This document shows positions 7,745 to 16,572 of a stretch of DNA of 64,000 nt, in pieces. The number at the start of each line of letters is the position of its first letter. Within the stretch, counting starts at the first letter, position 1. Origin of the DNA: Devosia sp. (GTDB lineage: Bacteria; Pseudomonadota; Alphaproteobacteria; Rhizobiales; Devosiaceae); the NCBI GenBank assembly GCA_017794705.1, contig CP051235.1, positions 2,419,010-2,483,009 of the forward strand. Direction: 5' to 3'. The position numbers and the translations under genes are program-made. A model generated the notes under the pieces. That model was not told where the DNA came from, searched no databases, and saw only the letters and a program-made list of their open reading frames with translations.

Positions 7745-8481
7745 ATGCTGCCCCCTCCGCCGGTCTGCATCAGGTCGCCCAGATTCACAGTACGGTCAAA
7801 CCGTTCGCACAGGCGCATGTCATGGCTGACCATGATCAGGCTCGCGCCGCTGGCTTCAATCCGGGAAAACAGCAGATCAATGAATTGGTCCTCGGCGGCC
7901 CTGTCGAGCGCGGAGGTCGGTTCATCGGCAATGATCAGCGGCGGCTGCCCGATCAGCGCCCGGGCGGCAGCAACGCGCTGCTGCTGGCCCACACTGAGGT
8001 CGGCAGACGTGCGTCTGGTCAGCAAGTTTTTGGGGAGGCCCATCAGTTCGGCCAGCCTGTCTGCCTCGGCTGCAGTTTCCGACCCGACGCGGTTGCGCCG
8101 TTGGGGCGCGAAATTCAGCGGCAAAAGGATGTTGTCGCGCGGCGAGGCGTAGGGCAGCAGGTTGAACATCTGGAAAATGACGCCGATGTTTTCCGCCCGA
8201 AACCGGTCCCGCGCCGGGCGGGAAAGTTTGGCCAGGTCCGTGCCCAGTACATTCAGCTCGCCGGCAGCAGGCTCGAGTATCCCGCAGACCAGGCTCAACA
8301 GCGTCGATTTTCCCGCGCCACTTTCACCGAACAGAAACAGGCGCTCACCCCGTTCGAGACGGAAGTGGGGGACATGAAGGCGAAAGCCGGACGGTCCCGG
8401 CCAGGTGAAGCTCAACTCCTGCAGAAGGATGGCGGCTTTATCCTCACGTTCTGCAAGCGGCTGGGTATCTGGTTCAGGCAA
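7741..8481 (-). CDS. ABC transporter ATP-binding protein (LolD/MacB type)
   Basis: A 246-residue ATPase with Walker A GESGAGKST at residues 52-60, Q-loop in the FQMFNLLPY segment, signature LSVGQQQR and Walker B IIADEPTSALD. The FQMFNLL and A-S-P-R-D-N motifs are typical of LolD/MacB-class ATPases that pair with FtsX-type permeases. The start is TTG placed directly after the TAG of the upstream ZrgA-like gene; no ATG is available, so expression probably depends on coupling to that gene. The stop overlaps the permease start by 3 bases. It forms one operon with the ZrgA-like gene and the permease. Confidence 0.92.
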   Translation of the reverse strand: MPEPDTQPLAEREDKAAILLQELSFTWPGPSGFRLHVPHFRLERGERLFLFGESGAGKSTLLSLVCGILEPAAGELNVLGTDLAKLSRPARDRFRAENIGVIFQMFNLLPYASPRDNILLPLNFAPQRRNRVGSETAAEADRLAELMGLPKNLLTRRTSADLSVGQQQRVAAARALIGQPPLIIADEPTSALDRAAEDQFIDLLFSRIEASGASLIMVSHDMRLCERFDRTVNLGDLMQTGGGGSI

Positions 8482-9099
8482 CTAGATCAGATCCGAAAGG
8501 TCGACTTCAGGGTTATTGGCTGTGACGGTGAAGGCAGATGCGCCAGCAGGACCAACTACCTGCACCCGCAATTCCGCTTCAGGTGCGAACTGATCAAAGT
8601 AGGAGAAGGTGATCGAGGTCAAGTTCTCAATCGCAGCGCAGTCGAACAGATAGCTGGCCCCGAATTCGGTGTGGCCCCTATCATCGCCGTGTTCATGGCC
8701 ATCGTCATGATGCTCTGCATGCTCATCCTCATGGTCATGCGCTTCTGCATGTGCATGGACTTCGTCATGTTCATGCAATTCGGTTTCGCCATGCAGGTCA
8801 ACGCTGGCGGTCTCCATCTCGCAGCTTGCAGACCGGGGGAGAGTGAGCACGTTCGCAGACCGCTCCAGCCGCTCCAGTGCACCGGCAACAGCTTCGCGGT
8901 CGGTTTCGGAAGTGGCGGCATGCTCGAAACCGACAATGTCCATCCCCGGCGCATGAAGTTCCACCAGCAGATGTGTGCCATCTATGGCCAGGTTAACCTC
9001 GCCGACACCGTGCACATGTGTCTCAAGCTCCCTGTGCTCTTGCGCCGTGGCGGCCAGGGTCACGAAGGGCAGAGTTAAGACAAGTGACGCTTTGCGCAT
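8482..9099 (-). CDS. ZrgA-like DUF2796 histidine-rich zinc-binding protein
   Basis: A 205-residue exported protein. After a signal peptide (about residues 1-20, ending TAAQEH) comes HRELETHVHGVGEVNLAIDG, the conserved start of the DUF2796/ZrgA family. Residues 101-140 are a His/Asp/Glu-rich loop (HEHDEVHAHAEAHDHEDEH and more), a classic zinc-binding stretch, followed by a conserved C-terminal domain. ZrgA is known as a periplasmic part of a Zur-regulated zinc uptake system in vibrios. I chose the ATG at 9097-9099, which has GGAG 8 bases upstream; a longer frame upstream lacks homology. First gene of the operon with the ATPase and permease, preceded by a Zur-like palindrome. Confidence 0.88.
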   Translation of the reverse strand: MRKASLVLTLPFVTLAATAQEHRELETHVHGVGEVNLAIDGTHLLVELHAPGMDIVGFEHAATSETDREAVAGALERLERSANVLTLPRSASCEMETASVDLHGETELHEHDEVHAHAEAHDHEDEHAEHHDDGHEHGDDRGHTEFGASYLFDCAAIENLTSITFSYFDQFAPEAELRVQVVGPAGASAFTVTANNPEVDLSDLI

Positions 9100-9137
9100 G
9101 AAATGTCTCCGTTTGCATGGGGCACGTGGCATGTTCC

Positions 9138-9150
9138 GTAATAACATTAC
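9138..9150. promoter_or_regulatory. Candidate Zur operator upstream of the ZrgA-like gene
   Basis: A 13-base palindrome (GTAAT and ATTAC around AAC) 38 bases upstream of the ZrgA-like start codon, in an A/T-rich patch of otherwise GC-rich DNA. Its ATGTTAT core on the minus strand resembles the TGTTATA-type half-sites of proteobacterial Zur boxes. The family knowledge (ZrgA clusters are zinc-repressed) plus position make it a plausible Zur site, but the match is by eye. Confidence 0.5.
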
Positions 9151-9745
9151 ACCGGAATGACAATCGGACCCGCTCCAAAAATATCCTTTCATTTCCTGGA
9201 ACGGCAACAGAGGTGATGGCCGAGGAACGCAGCGCCTTGCTCCCCTCCACAAAAGGGGCGGGGTAGGCGCAGGCAAAAAAACTTATCCCCGCCGGTTGGG
9301 GTGCCCCTATCATCTTTCTCACAAGCCGCGCGTTGAGCTGAGGTGTACACGAGCACTTTGCGGGGTTTGGGCCGGTGTGTTGGTCGGGTCGCCGATCAGC
9401 AGGGTAAAGCGGTCAGGTAGCCCTCGGCCAGGGGGCAAGTGTAAGACGCTGCGCAGCCGTCTGATATGGGTTGCGCCTGTTTTCCGGACCATTGGAGAAC
9501 AGATGCCCGTTCGGGAAGCCGGTCTAGAATCCGGCAACTGGACAAATCAGGGGCATGGCGCATCCGCGGGGCTCCGGAGGGCCCCGACCTGTACGTCATA
9601 GCTCACAAATCCCGGTTGCGCGGGGCGATGTCCGCCTCACTTTTTACTACTTAGGATCGAGGTGTTCACCGCCCCGCGCCTGCTCTGTTCACGTAGCATC
9701 CTGTCATGGGAGAATTGGTGTGCGCGCTTGCCGCCCCCTCCGAGA
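9151..9745. other. Unassigned 595-bp intergenic stretch
   Basis: No gene is recognisable here on either strand. Short open frames (the longest about 100 codons at 9296-9601 on +) show no family motif and have no convincing ribosome-binding site. A strong GC hairpin is present at 9568-9585 (GGGGCTCC with GGAGGGCCCC). I looked for the conserved cores of SRP RNA, RNase P RNA, two-piece tmRNA and 6S RNA and did not find them. It could hold a lineage-specific RNA, a decayed gene or simple spacer. It separates the end of dsbB from the zinc module. Confidence 0.4.
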
Positions 9746-10264
9746 CTACCCCTTCAACCGCTTCCACTGGCCACCCACCGACCAGAACAGCAGGGCCGAG
9801 ATCAGCAATGAGATAAGGGCGTTGTAGCCGGCCAGCGAAATGCCAAGGATTCGGAGCTGCACCGCATCGCACTGGACGACGCGGTTGGCGTTGATGTCGC
9901 CCAAATCGTCAAAGCTGATGCCTTCGCCGGTGCCGGTGCCGGTGCAGGCGGTCGGGCCGGGCCAAAAGCCCCATTCGACGCCGGCGTGGAAGGCGCCAAG
10001 ATAGGTGCTCCACAGGAACAAAAGGGCGACCGCAAAGGTCAGGCCGATGCGCAGCATGACCGGCATCACCTTCCAGGCGCCGATGACCACGGCCAGCACG
10101 GGCAGGCCGATGTAATAGGGCAGGCGCTGTTCGAGGCAGAGTTCGCAGGGCAGGTAGCCGCCGATATACTCAAAGCACAGCGCACCCAGAATGGTGAACA
10201 GGCCGATCATGAAGGCGGTGTTGGCGCGGTTGGAATTGTTGCCGGAGAATTGCGACAGAACCAT
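9746..10264 (-). CDS. dsbB: Disulfide bond formation protein B
   Basis: A 172-residue inner-membrane quinone oxidoreductase that reoxidises DsbA-type thiol oxidases. Four hydrophobic segments are visible (about 17-33, 47-62, 70-92, 137-160). The first periplasmic loop holds the PCELC redox pair (Cys40, Cys43) and the second holds Cys107 and Cys132, the arrangement of DsbB. No dsbA is in the window. It lies 12 bases downstream of the YqaA-type gene in the same direction, a pairing common in Hyphomicrobiales, and the two probably form an operon. Confidence 0.92.
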   Translation of the reverse strand: MVLSQFSGNNSNRANTAFMIGLFTILGALCFEYIGGYLPCELCLEQRLPYYIGLPVLAVVIGAWKVMPVMLRIGLTFAVALLFLWSTYLGAFHAGVEWGFWPGPTACTGTGTGEGISFDDLGDINANRVVQCDAVQLRILGISLAGYNALISLLISALLFWSVGGQWKRLKG

Positions 10265-10276
10265 CAGAATTTGCCC

Positions 10277-10858
10277 CTAGAACAGAAAGCGCAGAGCCAG
10301 AAACCCGCCGATCAGCAATATGCAAAACAAGGTGAACATAAGGCCGAGACGCTTTTCGATGAAAACACGCACAGGCTCCCCGAACCAGTAGAGCAGGGCG
10401 GAGACCAGAAAGAAGCGCAAGCCCCGGCCGACGATCGAGACGATGGTGAACTGCAACAGGTCGAAACCGACGCTGCCGGAGAAAATCGTCAGCACCTTGT
10501 AAGGAAAGGGGGTGACGGCGCCGAGGAAGATACCCCAGCCGCCCCATTGTTCGTACCATTCGACGAACCGTTCGAACGTATGTTCGGCGCCATAGAAATG
10601 CAGCAGCGGTTCGCCGATGGCGACGAACAACAGCGCGCCGATGGCATAGCCGAGATAGGCGCCGAGCACCGAAGCAACGGTGCAGATAGCGGCGTAAATG
10701 GCCCACATGGCGCGTTTCGCCACAACCATCGGGATGAGCAGAACATCGGGCGGGATGGGGAAAAAGGAGCTTTCCACGAAGCTGACAACGGCCAGTGCCC
10801 ACGGGGCGTTGCGGTTCCCCGCCAGACCCAGCAGCCAGTCGTAAAGTCGTCTCAGCAC
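10277..10858 (-). CDS. YqaA/DedA family membrane protein
   Basis: A 193-residue SNARE-associated (VTT/DedA-like) membrane protein. It has the family's E-S-S-F-F-P-I-P-P-D motif (residues 29-38), a central GAYLGYAIGALLF helix, and the GAVTPFPYKVLTIFSG motif near residues 118-133. Relatives are thought to be lipid scramblases or flippases; which lipid is unknown here. It is the first gene of a two-gene unit with dsbB, just downstream of the tRNA-Leu gene in the leftward direction. Confidence 0.9.
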   Translation of the reverse strand: MLRRLYDWLLGLAGNRNAPWALAVVSFVESSFFPIPPDVLLIPMVVAKRAMWAIYAAICTVASVLGAYLGYAIGALLFVAIGEPLLHFYGAEHTFERFVEWYEQWGGWGIFLGAVTPFPYKVLTIFSGSVGFDLLQFTIVSIVGRGLRFFLVSALLYWFGEPVRVFIEKRLGLMFTLFCILLIGGFLALRFLF

Positions 10859-10884
10859 GCCTTTACTCCTTGAGAGCTGAAGGG

Positions 10885-10971
10885 TGGTGCGGGCGGTCGG
10901 AATCGAACCGACACTCTGTTACCAGAACCAGATTTTGAGTCTGGCGCGTCTACCAGTTCCGCCACGCCCGC
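10885..10971 (-). tRNA. tRNA-Leu (anticodon CAA)
   Basis: An 87-base class II tRNA read leftward. The acceptor stem GCGGGCG pairs with CGCCCGC, the discriminator is A and CCA is encoded at 10885-10887. The anticodon stem CCAGA/TCTGG encloses the loop CTCAAAA, giving anticodon CAA for UUG codons. A variable arm follows and the T arm carries GGTTCGATTCC-type sequence. This tRNA would read the TTG codons that also serve as start codons in several genes here. Confidence 0.96.
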
Positions 10972-11114
10972 GTGTGGAAAGGGGCCGATTTGGCCGGTGC
11001 CGGAGATAGGACATTGCGCAGGAAGCGTCAATCAGGCAATTGCGGCAATGCGGCGAGTGGACAGGGCGCAGCGCATCGGATTGAGTGGCGCCATCGAACC
11101 AGGGGAGAGACCGG

Positions 11115-13568
11115 ATGACCGGCAAGAGCATCGAACAGATCGTGGATGAAATGAGCCTTGAGGAGCAGGTCAATCTGCTGTCAGGGCGCGATTTCTGGTC
11201 GGTGGCCGGCAATGAACGGCTGGGCATCGGGGTGCTGAAGGTCACCGACGGGCCGAACGGCGCGCGTGGCGGCGGCTCGCTGATCGGCGGGGTGAAATCG
11301 GCCAGTTTTCCGGTCGGCATCGCCCTGGGGGCGACCTGGAACCCGGAACTGCTCGGCGAGATCGGCGCGGCGCTGGCCGATGAGGTAAAATCCAAGGGCG
11401 CGCATGTGTCGCTCGCCCCCACCGTCAACATCCACCGCTCGGTGACCAATGGCCGCAACTTCGAATGCTATTCGGAAGACCCGGTGCTCACCGCGGCGCT
11501 GGCAGTTGAATATATCAAGGGCCTGCAGGCCAATGGCATCTCAGCGACCATCAAACATTTCGCCGGCAATGAAAGCGAAATCGAGCGGACCACGATCAAC
11601 TCGGTAATCGACGAGCGTTCTTTGCGCGAAATCTACCTCATTCCGTTCGAGGCGGCGGTCAAGCAAGCCGGTACCTGGGGCGTCATGTCGTCGTACAACA
11701 AGCTCAACGGCACCTACACTGCCGAGAACGAGTGGCTGCTGACCAAGGTTCTGCATGAGGACTGGGGCTATGACGGGGTGGTCATGTCCGACTGGTTCGG
11801 CTCGCGCTCGACGGCACCGACGGTCAATGCCGGTCTGGACCTTGAAATGCCCGGGCCGACCCGCGACCGGGGTGACAAGCTGATCGCCGCCGTCGGGGCC
11901 GGCGAGGTTTCAAGGCAAATGGTGCGCGCGCGAGCGCTTAACGTTCTGCGGCTGATGGAACGGGTGGGGTCCTTGCACGACCTTGAGGACCGTCAGGAAC
12001 AGGCCAACGACCGGCCCGAGCATCGGGCGTTGATCCGGCGGGCCGGATCCGAGAGCATGGTTTTGTTGAAAAACAAGCAGGTGCTGCCGCTTGCCAGGGA
12101 TATCGGCAAGATCGCCGTCATTGGCCCGAATGCCAAACAGGCGCAAATCATGGGTGGCGGCTCGGCGCAGCTTAATCCCCACTATCGCGTCAGCCCTTAT
12201 GCTGGGCTGGTGAAAGCTGTTGGAGAAAATGTCCTGTCCTATGCCGAGGGCTGCACCAATCACCGGTTTGAACCGGTGCTGAAGGGTGATTTCCGGGCGG
12301 ACTGGTTCGACAATGAAAGCCTCAGCGGGGAACCGGTCCATACGGATTCCATGGACGAGGTGAATGCCTTCCTGTTCGGGCGGCTGGCCGAAGGCAAGGT
12401 CGACCCGTTCCATTTCTCGCTGCGGCTGACGGGCACGTTCACACCCGACAAATCGGGTCTTCATCGCGTCGGTGTGCATGCCGCCGGGCTGGCGCGGGTG
12501 TTCATCGACGGCAAGCTGGTGGCCGACGCCTGGAGCAACTGGCAGCAGGGCCGGACATTCTTTGAAGAAGGCTGCGATCCGGTGGTGGGCGAGATCGAGC
12601 TTGTCGCGGGCGCGGCCCACGAAGTGGTCGTGGAACTGGCGACCAAGCCGGCGGCCAATCTGCAGCTGGCGGCGCTTTTTGTTGGCATTGGCCGGCCTCT
12701 GGGCGATGAAGACATTGCCGCCGCCGCTGAAGCGGCGCGGGACGCCGAAGTGGCGCTGGTGTTCGTCGGGCGCAATGCGGAATGGGACACGGAGGGCAGT
12801 GATCTTGAAAATATTGGTCTGCCTAGACGGCAAAACGAACTGGTCTCGGCCGTGGCTGCGGCCAATTCCAGTACGGTCGTCGTGCTGCAGACGGGCGGTC
12901 CGGTGGAGATGCCGTGGATCGATGAAGTCGCCGGGCTGATCGAGGCCTGGTATCCGGGCCAGGAACTGGGCAATGCTGTGGCTGACGTGCTCTTCGGCGA
13001 TGCGGAGCCGGGCGGGCGTCTGCCCCAGAGCTTTCCGAAAAAGTGGGAAGACAACCCCACCCAGTCGCAGGATCCCGAAATCTATCCGGGGCTTTCTGGT
13101 CGCGTGCGCTACGAAGAGGGCCTGTACATCGGCTACCGGCACTATGACAAGTCGGGCATCGAGCCACTGTTCCCGTTTGGCTTCGGCCTCGGTTACACGA
13201 AAATGGAGTTCTCCGGGTTCAGCGCCGCACCGGATTCAGACGGTGGTGCAACTGTTCACTTCTCGCTGCGCAACATAGGCGAACGGCGCGGTTCTGAGGT
13301 CGTGCAAGTCTATGTGCGCGACGTGATGGCAAGCGTTGCCCGCCCGAACAAGGAGCTGAAGGCGTTCAAAAAGATCACGCTCGACGCCAATGACGGCCAG
13401 AGCTTCTCCATAAAACTCAATCCGCGTGACTTCGCGTTCTTTGACGTCGATGCCCAGTGCTGGCGCGTCGAGCCGGGCGCGTTTGAAGTGCTCGCGGGAT
13501 TCTCGGCGGCCGACATCAGGGCCTCGGCGAAAATCGAGTTCGCCGAGGAACGGCTGCTGCCGGTCTAG
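11115..13568 (+). CDS. Glycoside hydrolase family 3 beta-glucosidase with PA14 domain
   Basis: An 817-residue GH3 enzyme hydrolysing terminal beta-linked glucose or related sugars. Domain order: GH3 N-terminal TIM barrel (about 1-300; DGPNGAR motif, KHFAGNESE, and nucleophile Asp226 in VVMSDWFGS), start of the alpha/beta C-domain (about 315), a PA14 carbohydrate-binding insert (about 395-520, with GLARVFIDGKLV), the rest of the C-domain (about 535-680), and a fibronectin III-like tail (about 705-800). This insert places it with the KmBglI-type, PA14-containing subfamily. There is no signal peptide, so it is probably cytoplasmic. ATG 11115 has GGGGAGAG upstream. It stands alone, convergent with the protease gene with ends overlapping by 4 bases. 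Confidence 0.94.
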   Translation: MTGKSIEQIVDEMSLEEQVNLLSGRDFWSVAGNERLGIGVLKVTDGPNGARGGGSLIGGVKSASFPVGIALGATWNPELLGEIGAALADEVKSKGAHVSLAPTVNIHRSVTNGRNFECYSEDPVLTAALAVEYIKGLQANGISATIKHFAGNESEIERTTINSVIDERSLREIYLIPFEAAVKQAGTWGVMSSYNKLNGTYTAENEWLLTKVLHEDWGYDGVVMSDWFGSRSTAPTVNAGLDLEMPGPTRDRGDKLIAAVGAGEVSRQMVRARALNVLRLMERVGSLHDLEDRQEQANDRPEHRALIRRAGSESMVLLKNKQVLPLARDIGKIAVIGPNAKQAQIMGGGSAQLNPHYRVSPYAGLVKAVGENVLSYAEGCTNHRFEPVLKGDFRADWFDNESLSGEPVHTDSMDEVNAFLFGRLAEGKVDPFHFSLRLTGTFTPDKSGLHRVGVHAAGLARVFIDGKLVADAWSNWQQGRTFFEEGCDPVVGEIELVAGAAHEVVVELATKPAANLQLAALFVGIGRPLGDEDIAAAAEAARDAEVALVFVGRNAEWDTEGSDLENIGLPRRQNELVSAVAAANSSTVVVLQTGGPVEMPWIDEVAGLIEAWYPGQELGNAVADVLFGDAEPGGRLPQSFPKKWEDNPTQSQDPEIYPGLSGRVRYEEGLYIGYRHYDKSGIEPLFPFGFGLGYTKMEFSGFSAAPDSDGGATVHFSLRNIGERRGSEVVQVYVRDVMASVARPNKELKAFKKITLDANDGQSFSIKLNPRDFAFFDVDAQCWRVEPGAFEVLAGFSAADIRASAKIEFAEERLLPV

Positions 13569-16477
13569 AGCACTTTCGATATGGTCAGGAAGTCGCCGCG
13601 TTCAGCGTTGGCGGCTTCCAGATTTTCCTCGGAGCCGAGGACCACGATCCGTGCGTCGTTGCGGGCGGCGTCCAGCGCATCGCCAAGCGCTGCAAAATCG
13701 GCAGGGGATGCGTTGAGCACTTCCAGCCGGCGTTCCTGCCGCTTTTCCGCCGTCTCGCCGATCAGGTGGCGGGAGAAGGACGAAAAGCCCTTGGCGTCGG
13801 GAAGCTGGTAGCGGTCCATCTGGCCGATGACGCCGATGATCGAGCGGATAAGTTCAGTATCGGGCACGGGCTTGCGCAAGAAATCCCCGGCGGCGTCGTA
13901 GACGTCTAGAGTCTTCAACAGATTTGGATCGCGGTAGGAACCGAACTGGAAGTTTCCGGACAGGTGATTGTAGCTCGAGAACCCGCCATAAGCGCCGCCT
14001 TCGACGCGCACCTTGTCCCAGAGATAGCTCATGTTGAGATGCTGCAGGGCGACCGACGCCGCGCCGCTGCGGGTGTAGCCATGGTCATGCAGGTTGAAGC
14101 CCTTGGCGACATAATTCACCTGGGCGGAAAAGCTGAGGCCCTCGTTGACGGGCCGGGAAGGTGCCGTCCAGCTGGCGTCGGGTTCTCGTCCGTCGGGCAG
14201 GGATTCGAGCAGGCTGCCGAGCGGGGCATGGAACGGGTACCAGTCCGCCTCGGTGGCCGTGACATTGACGATCAGGTTGCGCCGTCCGAACAGGCGATCG
14301 CGCATGTCGATGAGGGTAGCCGAAATCTCCTCCCAGTCCTCGTCGAGGCGTTTTTCGAGGTCGCGCAGGAAGAACAGCTGGCTAATGCCGGACATTTCTT
14401 CGCCAAGCCATCCGGCTTCGCTCAGCCCGGCGCCGAGCCGGGTTCCGGCCAGCTGGTGCCCGGCGGGGGCGAGGCGGGTTTCGATACCGGCCTTGGCCTC
14501 GCGGATCATCTGACGCAGCCGTTCCTTGTCCACCAGTTTGGCCCTCGACATGACATCACCCATCAGGTCCAAAAGGTCCTGGGTGTGGTCGGCGGTGGCC
14601 TTGCCGCGCAGGGCGACATAGGCAAGCGCTTCGGCCTCACCGTCGATGGCAGAGATCAGCCGCGAAGCGCCTACGCCGCCGGTGGTGCGGCCAATGCGCT
14701 GAATGAACTCCGCGAAATCCTGGGTATCGGTGCCGGTCTGGGTCAGGGCGCGGTCGAACAGCGGCAAAAACGGCAGGTGTTTCTGGTCAAGGGCGCGCAG
14801 GTTGAAGGCCAGGTCGAGATAGATGATCCCGTTGGCCGGCTGTTCGTGGAACAATGTCTCCACACCAGCTGTGGTCAGGTGCGATACCGGTATCTCGATA
14901 TTCTCGCGCGGCAGGTCTTCGATACCCAGCCGCGGCAGCGTTGCCACCGCTTCTGGCGCATCGGGCGTGGCCTGCAGGGTGCGCAGCTTCCGGGTGACCT
15001 CGATAGCGTTTGTGATGTCGGTGTCCGACATGGCATCGCGGGCCGCGTCAAGACGCGCGCGTTCTTCGCGGGCTTCTTTCGCGGCAAGGTCCGGATCGGC
15101 CTTCAGCAGCACGGAAGACCGGTGCGGATTGTCGAGAAGTTGCGTGCGGATCAGGCGAACGAAATAGTCCGCGTCGTCAGCGATGTGCTGCTTGAGGTCG
15201 GCGAGTGGTTTGGCAAAAGCCAGGGCGTCGATCGGGTCGTGTCCATGCAGCCACTGACCGAGCGCACCGAACATCAACGCGATGCCGCGCGGCAGGTTTC
15301 CGGTGTTGAGTTCGCGCAGCTGGAACTCGGTGGTGTTGATGGCAGCTTCAACGGCCGCGGCGGGCACACCGGTGTCAGCGATGTGTTTGAGCTCGGTGAG
15401 AATCAGTTCTTCAATCTTGTCGCGATTGGCCGGATCAATGCCCTTGAGGCCAAAGCTCATGGTCGGCTGCTGCGCGAAGGCGGAAAGCCCGCCCCGGACG
15501 CTTTCGCCGAGACCGGATTCTGTGAGCTTTCGCTTGAGCGGCGATGCGGCGGTGCCGACAAGCACGTGACCCAGAACGCTCAAAGCCAGTTCGGCCTCAT
15601 GGTCTTCAGGTGGGTCCAGCATCCAGGTGATGGAGAACATGCCGTCGCGGGCCGGGCCCTGCTCAGGCCTGGCGGCATAGGTGCCCTCGGCGCTGACCGG
15701 TGTCGTGAACTTGGGTTGCAGGGCGATGTCCCCGGCCGGTTCGGCGGCCTCGAACCGGGCAAAGGCCTTGTCGATAAGGTCCAGCCGTGCGGCCGGATCG
15801 TCGTCGCCGTAAAACATCACCCGGGCGTTGGAAGGGTGATAGTAAGCCTGGTGAAAGGCCTTGAACTGCTCAAAGGTCAGGTCGGGCATGACGCGGGGAT
15901 CGCCACCCGAGGACAGCGCATAGATGGTGTCGGGCATCAGCGACTGGCGCATGACTTCGCTGAACACGGTGTCCGGGGCGGAATAGGCGCCCTTCATTTC
16001 GTTGAAGACGACACCCTTGTAGGTCAGCGGCGCTTCAGGCGTGTCGGCCTCGAAATGCCAGCCTTCCTGGCGGAACGTGTCCTCGGACAGGATGGGGTTG
16101 AGCACGGCATCGAGATAGACATCGATGAGATTGTAGAAATCCTGCAGGTTCTGGCTCGCAAGCGGATAGGCCGTCTTGTCGGGGAAGGTCATGGCGTTGA
16201 GGAAGGTCTGGAGCGACCCCCGCGCCATCTCAACGAACGGCTTGCGCAACGGGAAGCGTTCGGATCCGCAGAGGACGGAATGTTCAAGAATATGGGCGAT
16301 GCCGGTCGAGTCGGCGGGCGGGGTCTTGAAGGTGATGCCGAAGACCTTGTTCTCGTCTTGGTTGATCATCGACACCAGTTCCGCACCCGTCCGGTCGTGC
16401 CGGTAATGGCGAACCTCGGAGGACAATTCGGGCAGTTCGCGGGCGCTGATCAGGGAAAAGGCGGGGTGTTCAGTCAT
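13565..16477 (-). CDS. M16C family metalloprotease, PreP-like (insulinase superfamily)
   Basis: A 970-residue zinc peptidase. The inverted HxxEH zinc motif is HILEH at residues 62-66, with the distal Glu expected near EMKGAYS (about residue 138). The protein has the four-domain length and the FLNAMTFPDKTAYPLAS segment of presequence-degrading peptidase (PreP/Cym1). No signal peptide, so it likely degrades short peptides in the cytoplasm. The opposite strand carries a very long open frame across this gene, which is only a codon-bias shadow. Its stop overlaps that of the convergent GH3 gene. Confidence 0.93.
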   Translation of the reverse strand: MTEHPAFSLISARELPELSSEVRHYRHDRTGAELVSMINQDENKVFGITFKTPPADSTGIAHILEHSVLCGSERFPLRKPFVEMARGSLQTFLNAMTFPDKTAYPLASQNLQDFYNLIDVYLDAVLNPILSEDTFRQEGWHFEADTPEAPLTYKGVVFNEMKGAYSAPDTVFSEVMRQSLMPDTIYALSSGGDPRVMPDLTFEQFKAFHQAYYHPSNARVMFYGDDDPAARLDLIDKAFARFEAAEPAGDIALQPKFTTPVSAEGTYAARPEQGPARDGMFSITWMLDPPEDHEAELALSVLGHVLVGTAASPLKRKLTESGLGESVRGGLSAFAQQPTMSFGLKGIDPANRDKIEELILTELKHIADTGVPAAAVEAAINTTEFQLRELNTGNLPRGIALMFGALGQWLHGHDPIDALAFAKPLADLKQHIADDADYFVRLIRTQLLDNPHRSSVLLKADPDLAAKEAREERARLDAARDAMSDTDITNAIEVTRKLRTLQATPDAPEAVATLPRLGIEDLPRENIEIPVSHLTTAGVETLFHEQPANGIIYLDLAFNLRALDQKHLPFLPLFDRALTQTGTDTQDFAEFIQRIGRTTGGVGASRLISAIDGEAEALAYVALRGKATADHTQDLLDLMGDVMSRAKLVDKERLRQMIREAKAGIETRLAPAGHQLAGTRLGAGLSEAGWLGEEMSGISQLFFLRDLEKRLDEDWEEISATLIDMRDRLFGRRNLIVNVTATEADWYPFHAPLGSLLESLPDGREPDASWTAPSRPVNEGLSFSAQVNYVAKGFNLHDHGYTRSGAASVALQHLNMSYLWDKVRVEGGAYGGFSSYNHLSGNFQFGSYRDPNLLKTLDVYDAAGDFLRKPVPDTELIRSIIGVIGQMDRYQLPDAKGFSSFSRHLIGETAEKRQERRLEVLNASPADFAALGDALDAARNDARIVVLGSEENLEAANAERGDFLTISKVL

Positions 16478-16572
16478 CAGGTCGGCATCCGTTCGGTTTG
16501 GCGTCAGACGGCAAAAGTAGGCGCTGGATCAGCGCATTGTAAGTCGCGAGGGGATCAAAGGAATGTGTCAGC

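Noticed and set aside
7822..9078. Open frame of 418 codons on the + strand
   Set aside because: Antisense to the ABC ATPase and ZrgA-like genes; the Met/His-rich stretch is the complement of the His-rich loop.
9296..9601. Possible 101-codon gene on the + strand in the unexplained gap
   Set aside because: No ribosome-binding site, no recognisable motif and similar-length frames on both strands; kept only as unassigned sequence.
9151..9745. Known structured RNA (SRP RNA, RNase P RNA, two-piece tmRNA, 6S RNA)
   Set aside because: None of the conserved sequence cores of these RNAs could be found on either strand.
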